A stretch of 64,000 nt of DNA from assembly GCA_018907035.1 (NCBI GenBank), contig JACCIC010000035.1, positions 1,178,001-1,242,000 on the forward strand, in the 5' to 3' direction. Below, piece after piece: positions 60,845 through 64,000 of this stretch. The notes beneath the pieces are model-generated. The model ran no database searches. It was given only the letters and a program-made list of their open reading frames with translations, and was not told the DNA's origin. Within the stretch, counting starts at the first letter, position 1. Every line of letters begins with the position of its first letter. This DNA is from Sycobia sp. Sy_11. Taxonomy: Eukaryota > Arthropoda > Insecta > Hymenoptera > Epichrysomallidae. A program made the translations under genes and the position numbers.

Positions 60845-60895
60845 AAATGGCCAATGTTTGGCCAAAAGTGCAAAGTCACCGGATCTCCGGAAATC
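60845..60895. promoter_or_regulatory. Cluster of transcription-factor-like sites
   Basis: Within 50 bases are GGCCAAT (60849-60855), the palindrome TTTGGCCAAA (60857-60866), AGTGCAAAGTCA (60867-60878, HNF4-like) and CCGGATCTCCGGA (ETS-like words in inverted order). The cluster sits in a repeat-free stretch between two GC-rich islands. Each site alone is weak evidence. Confidence 0.25.
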
Positions 60896-61074
60896 TCATC
60901 AGTGGCGAATCGGCTGCGCCGTCTGGTTATAGAATTTCCACTGGCTTTTGATGCCGGACGCGTGTATATTAACTTCTTTTTTGACATTTTAGAAAAGTGT
61001 TGGATCGATTGCTGCGGCTAGGCCGAAAGCTTTAATCGTGCAATGTACCATTGAATCCTCAGACGTTCCTGCCG

Positions 61075-61260
61075 TTCCAGATCATCCAACTGCTCGAACA
61101 GTTTAACGGTTAACTCACAGAGTCTGAAATATTCGAAGAACTGAATCTGTTCGAACAAATCGATCTGCTGAAATCTAATGGATGAAGTGATTGTCCAACT
61201 CGAGCGGCCGAACTGTTTGAGCTGCTGGAACCAGTATCGTAGTTCTTCGAACATCGAATC
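61075..61260. repeat. Degenerate CTGTTCGAACAG-type repeat
   Basis: Variants of a 12-base near-palindrome recur: CTGCTCGAACAG (61090), CTGTTCGAACAA (61147), CTGTTTGAGCTG (61213) and TTCTTCGAACAT (61243). The minus strand is open for 78 codons (61018-61254) and reads as Phe/Leu/Gln/Glu-rich, with units such as FQQL, FEQI and FEQL. It could be an old satellite-like repeat or a coiled-coil coding remnant. Confidence 0.45.
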
Positions 61261-61500
61261 TTTTCCAAAATCGAAATTTTAAAAGCATGACAATTTTTTT
61301 TGTATATTACTTATTAATCACAGATCGAAAAGAAACGGACGTGTTCCGTCGGGAATCGAATCCTATATCCTTGTCTTTTTTCATTTCTTTAACGGATCCT
61401 CTCTTCCGCTACCGAAGGTAAACTGCATTATTCTTCCACCTTCTCAATGCCGACGTTCCGTTTTGCATCATACGCGACATAATGCAGAACGTGCAATTAT
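61261..61500. other. Mixed spacer
   Basis: Balanced sequence with no gene. A GGGAATCGAATCC word at about 61340 resembles a tRNA T-arm but does not fold as one. Confidence 0.45.
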
Positions 61501-61708
61501 AGATTAAAATGTTTGAAAGTGAGGGAGGCGGCCGTTTCTGAAATGATCGCGTGTTGCGCTATTAATAACGCGATAGCAGCCCAGACCCGAGCGTCTTCGC
61601 AAATGAAAAAAATTCCCGAGGTTGCGATCCGTTCGGTCGTTGGCGTCGTATAGAAAGAAAAAAAAGGAGCGAAGCCGAGCGCGAGGTCGAGTCGAGGCAA
61701 GTCGGGGC

Positions 61709-61738
61709 GAGCGTCGTCGTCTTCGTCGTCGTCGTCGG
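61709..61738. repeat. (CGT)n triplet repeat, imperfect
   Basis: About nine GTC/CGT units with one CTT interruption. Confidence 0.88.
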
Positions 61739-62039
61739 CGCGTCGCCCATCACCCAGGCAGTAGGGGAGGCGCGGCGATGAGGCTTCGGGCGCGGAGAGA
61801 GCGGGTGGGGGAGGGGGGACGGTGGCGAGGGGCAGAGCCGCGCATACCATATCTAATAGTGAAATAACTCAAATAATTCAAGAGGAGTTATGCGAATGCC
61901 TTATCGTCTTGACGCTTTGAATTACCCGCGCCGGCGAGGCCGACGACAAGGGCGCCGCTGGTGCAGTTACCGCCACCGTCGACTACCAAGACGACGAATA
62001 GCCGAGCGCGGCTGCACGGCACCGAGAATACGACGATAG

Positions 62040-62041
<2 letters not shown>

Positions 62042-62079
<38 letters not shown>
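62042..62079. repeat. (CT)n microsatellite
   Basis: A pure CT array of 38 bases. A complementary GA array lies about 285 bases downstream. Confidence 0.96.
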
Positions 62080-62083
<4 letters not shown>

Positions 62084-62359
62084 TCCCGAGCACTGACGTC
62101 GACGCGCGCGAGAAGCCCCGGGTGCTGCAGGCGGGTGTTCGCCGCGCGCACTGCACCGCGAAGCCACGCGCTCCCTTGTATTTTTAGAATGATCTATGTC
62201 TTCGTTTGATTTCGAAGATTGCTTCCTCTCTTTCTCTCTCTGCTGTTCCCCTTTATGCTTACCCTATCATCATCCACTATCCGCTCTTACGCTTTCTCTC
62301 CGCAGTGCGTTTTGCCCGGCTTTCATTCTGCGCTGCCCCAAAGATGTTGAGAAAGAGAG

Positions 62360-62363
<4 letters not shown>

Positions 62364-62395
<32 letters not shown>
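62364..62395. repeat. (GA)n microsatellite
   Basis: A pure GA array of about 32 bases, inverted relative to the CT array at 62042. Confidence 0.96.
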
Positions 62396-62397
<2 letters not shown>

Positions 62398-63111
62398 GGC
62401 GATAAAACGAGGGAATGCAGAGGGTCTTAACGGGATCTGGTTACGAGCCTGACACACGCGCGATGTTTTCGTATATCCCTCCAAAGGGGAGTGCGATCCT
62501 CCGAGTCCTCTTGCTCGTATCCCTTATCAGATCCACGTATCTGCCTTTCAGCCCGCTTCTTTTTCTTTGACCGCCCCCTGCCATCCCAACCTCCTGGCCC
62601 TATCCTCGCAATGACTCCGCCTCGTCGTGGATTCAAATTCGCGGAACATCGCCGCAACGCTCTGATTTACGACAATAATTCCATGCGCGCCGTATTGCTC
62701 CTACTTTATACGTAGTTTTCATTAATTTTTCCGTTCCTTTCCCCCTCTCCCTCCCTCCCGCCGCCCTTAAATGGACGGCAAAAAATTCATTTTCCCACAT
62801 TTGAATTATTCTCGCACCTGCGCACGAGTCGCATTCGTAACGAGGATCGCGCGTCTATGATAGTAGCTCGAGCTCGGTTTAAAGAAAAAAAAAAAAACAA
62901 GGAGCGCGGACGAGATTGACATAACAATATAAAGTCGAGAGCTAGATAGGCGCGCGGAGAGCACGGAGGAGGCAGTAATATAAAGCTCGCGAAGAGCCCA
63001 GACCGAGAGAGGAGCGCGGGTAAGAAAAATGCAAGCGATTGTTTACATACGCGGCATAATTGGCCTCGCGGATTATATATACAGCAATGCCGTTCTTACG
63101 AGAAAGAGCGA

Positions 63112-63112
63112 T

Positions 63113-63152
<40 letters not shown>
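63112..63152. repeat. (GA)n microsatellite
   Basis: A GA array with small interruptions at its left end. Confidence 0.95.
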
Positions 63153-63154
<2 letters not shown>

Positions 63155-63356
63155 CGATAGGGGGAGACAAGAAAGAGAAGAAGAAGAATAATCGAGGAAT
63201 AAGAAGCCAGGTGGAAGAAGAAACGCTCCTCGCAGCGGCAAGTAGACCATGTCCCTTCCCGGCGAATCGCTCCCGACGGCATATATAGATGTTAAACTTG
63301 GAGTGCGTTCGCGCGAGGTAAAATAAAACGGATAAACGTATACATGTGCGTATGTA

Positions 63357-63359
<3 letters not shown>

Positions 63360-63412
<53 letters not shown>
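63360..63412. repeat. (TA)n microsatellite
   Basis: A pure 53-base TA array. Confidence 0.97.
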
Positions 63413-63413
<1 letters not shown>

Positions 63414-63632
63414 TTACCCACAGACGCAGGAGAATGGTTTGTTTAATGACGTCTGGATAGACCCGCGCTGATTATGCCACAGATATATATGTATATAAAG
63501 GGAGAGAGAGAAAGAGAGAGAAAATGCAATTATTGATAAGCTTTAATGAGCTCGGCCTGGCGTGCTTATGTGCTTATATAGTATAGGATTCAAGGAGAAT
63601 CGCGCGGGCTCCCTATACCGATGCTGATGTGT

Positions 63633-63634
<2 letters not shown>

Positions 63635-63686
<52 letters not shown>

Positions 63687-63687
63687 T
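63635..63687. repeat. (TA)n microsatellite
   Basis: A TA array with one AATA phase break near its right end. Confidence 0.97.
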
Positions 63688-63964
63688 GCTTATCATTTCA
63701 CGGACTGCATCGGGCGGATACGGTGCTGCGCACTTCTTCGATAAATTAGAGAAGCTCCGTATAGATGTATAAATATTTCATGGATTCGGGAGAGGATCTC
63801 ACGTTGGATTGATTGCCCCTCGCGCTTATTAATCGGGAGCTCGTGGCCAGCCAGCAGTAGAGCCATTGAATTTTATGAACTCGCATATATATAAGACTCG
63901 CGCGGCTGCAATTTTCCTCCGCATTAATTTTACGATCTCGAATGGGCGCGCATCGAGTGCTTCG

Positions 63965-64000
<36 letters not shown>
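63965..64000. repeat. (CT)n microsatellite, cut by the window edge
   Basis: A CT array that runs to the last base of the window, so its true length is not known. Confidence 0.95.

Larger units (their letters stand above)
61501..64000. other. CpG-rich island with dense simple repeats
   Basis: About 2.5 kb to the window end. It carries a GTC triplet tract and CT, GA and TA arrays. Open frames are Arg-rich or run through the arrays. No gene is recognised. Confidence 0.5.

Noticed and set aside
61335..61360. tRNA-like GGGAATCGAATCC word
   Set aside because: The stem does not pair beyond three bases and no upstream cloverleaf is present.
1..64000. CRISPR array, bacterial operon, virus or intact transposon
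   Set aside because: There are no regularly spaced identical repeats with unique spacers, no ribosome-binding-site-led gene clusters, and no recognisable transposase, integrase, polymerase or capsid motif.

Overview
The window looks like nuclear DNA from an insect, most likely a hymenopteran such as an ant, bee or wasp. This rests on overall character, not on a recognised gene. AT-rich deserts alternate sharply with GC-rich islands in which CpG is not depleted. The islands are full of long (TA)n, (CT/GA)n and (CA)n microsatellites and G or C homopolymers. No bacterial gene organisation is visible, and there is no CRISPR array, rRNA or credible tRNA. I could not recognise any known protein family, transposase, reverse transcriptase or homeodomain. 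The window is best read as an intergenic desert or a very large intron.

Layout. AT-rich blocks lie at about 2.1-4.7, 10.1-10.7, 14.2-16.0, 16.8-17.4, 20.4-21.7, 23.4-23.9, 24.7-27.0, 31.1-31.6, 33.6-35.5, 36.4-38.1, 41.6-42.9, 45.0-45.5, 46.9-47.6, 48.5-52.1, 52.9-54.5, 57.2-58.6 and 59.5-60.2 kb. GC-rich, CpG-rich islands fill the spaces between them. Most islands carry a (TA)n array of 25-65 bp, a (CT)n or (GA)n tract, or both. Most long open frames come from the shortage of stop codons in GC-rich DNA or from microsatellites that read as Ile-Tyr, Ser-Leu or Arg-Glu repeats, so I do not call them genes.

A few places stand out from this background. (1) 58623-59024 is an open stretch bounded by a plausible splice acceptor and donor and is a whole number of codons. 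(2) 37103-37327 is an ATG-started 74-residue frame with a signal-peptide-like start, just after a good 3' splice site. (3) 35503-35985 is a frame that stays open across two (TA)n arrays, with non-repetitive segments around them. (4) Two diverged copies of a roughly 50-75 bp sequence lie about 1.3 kb apart at 51.5 and 52.8 kb. (5) 44040-44089 holds two adjacent compact hairpins. (6) 38172-38234 has a TATA/DPE-spaced core-promoter candidate. (7) 61075-61254 holds a degenerate CTGTTCGAACAG-type repeat. All are low to moderate confidence and none amounts to a demonstrated new system.

No operon or pathway can be reconstructed. If the window has a function, it is more likely regulatory or structural than protein-coding.
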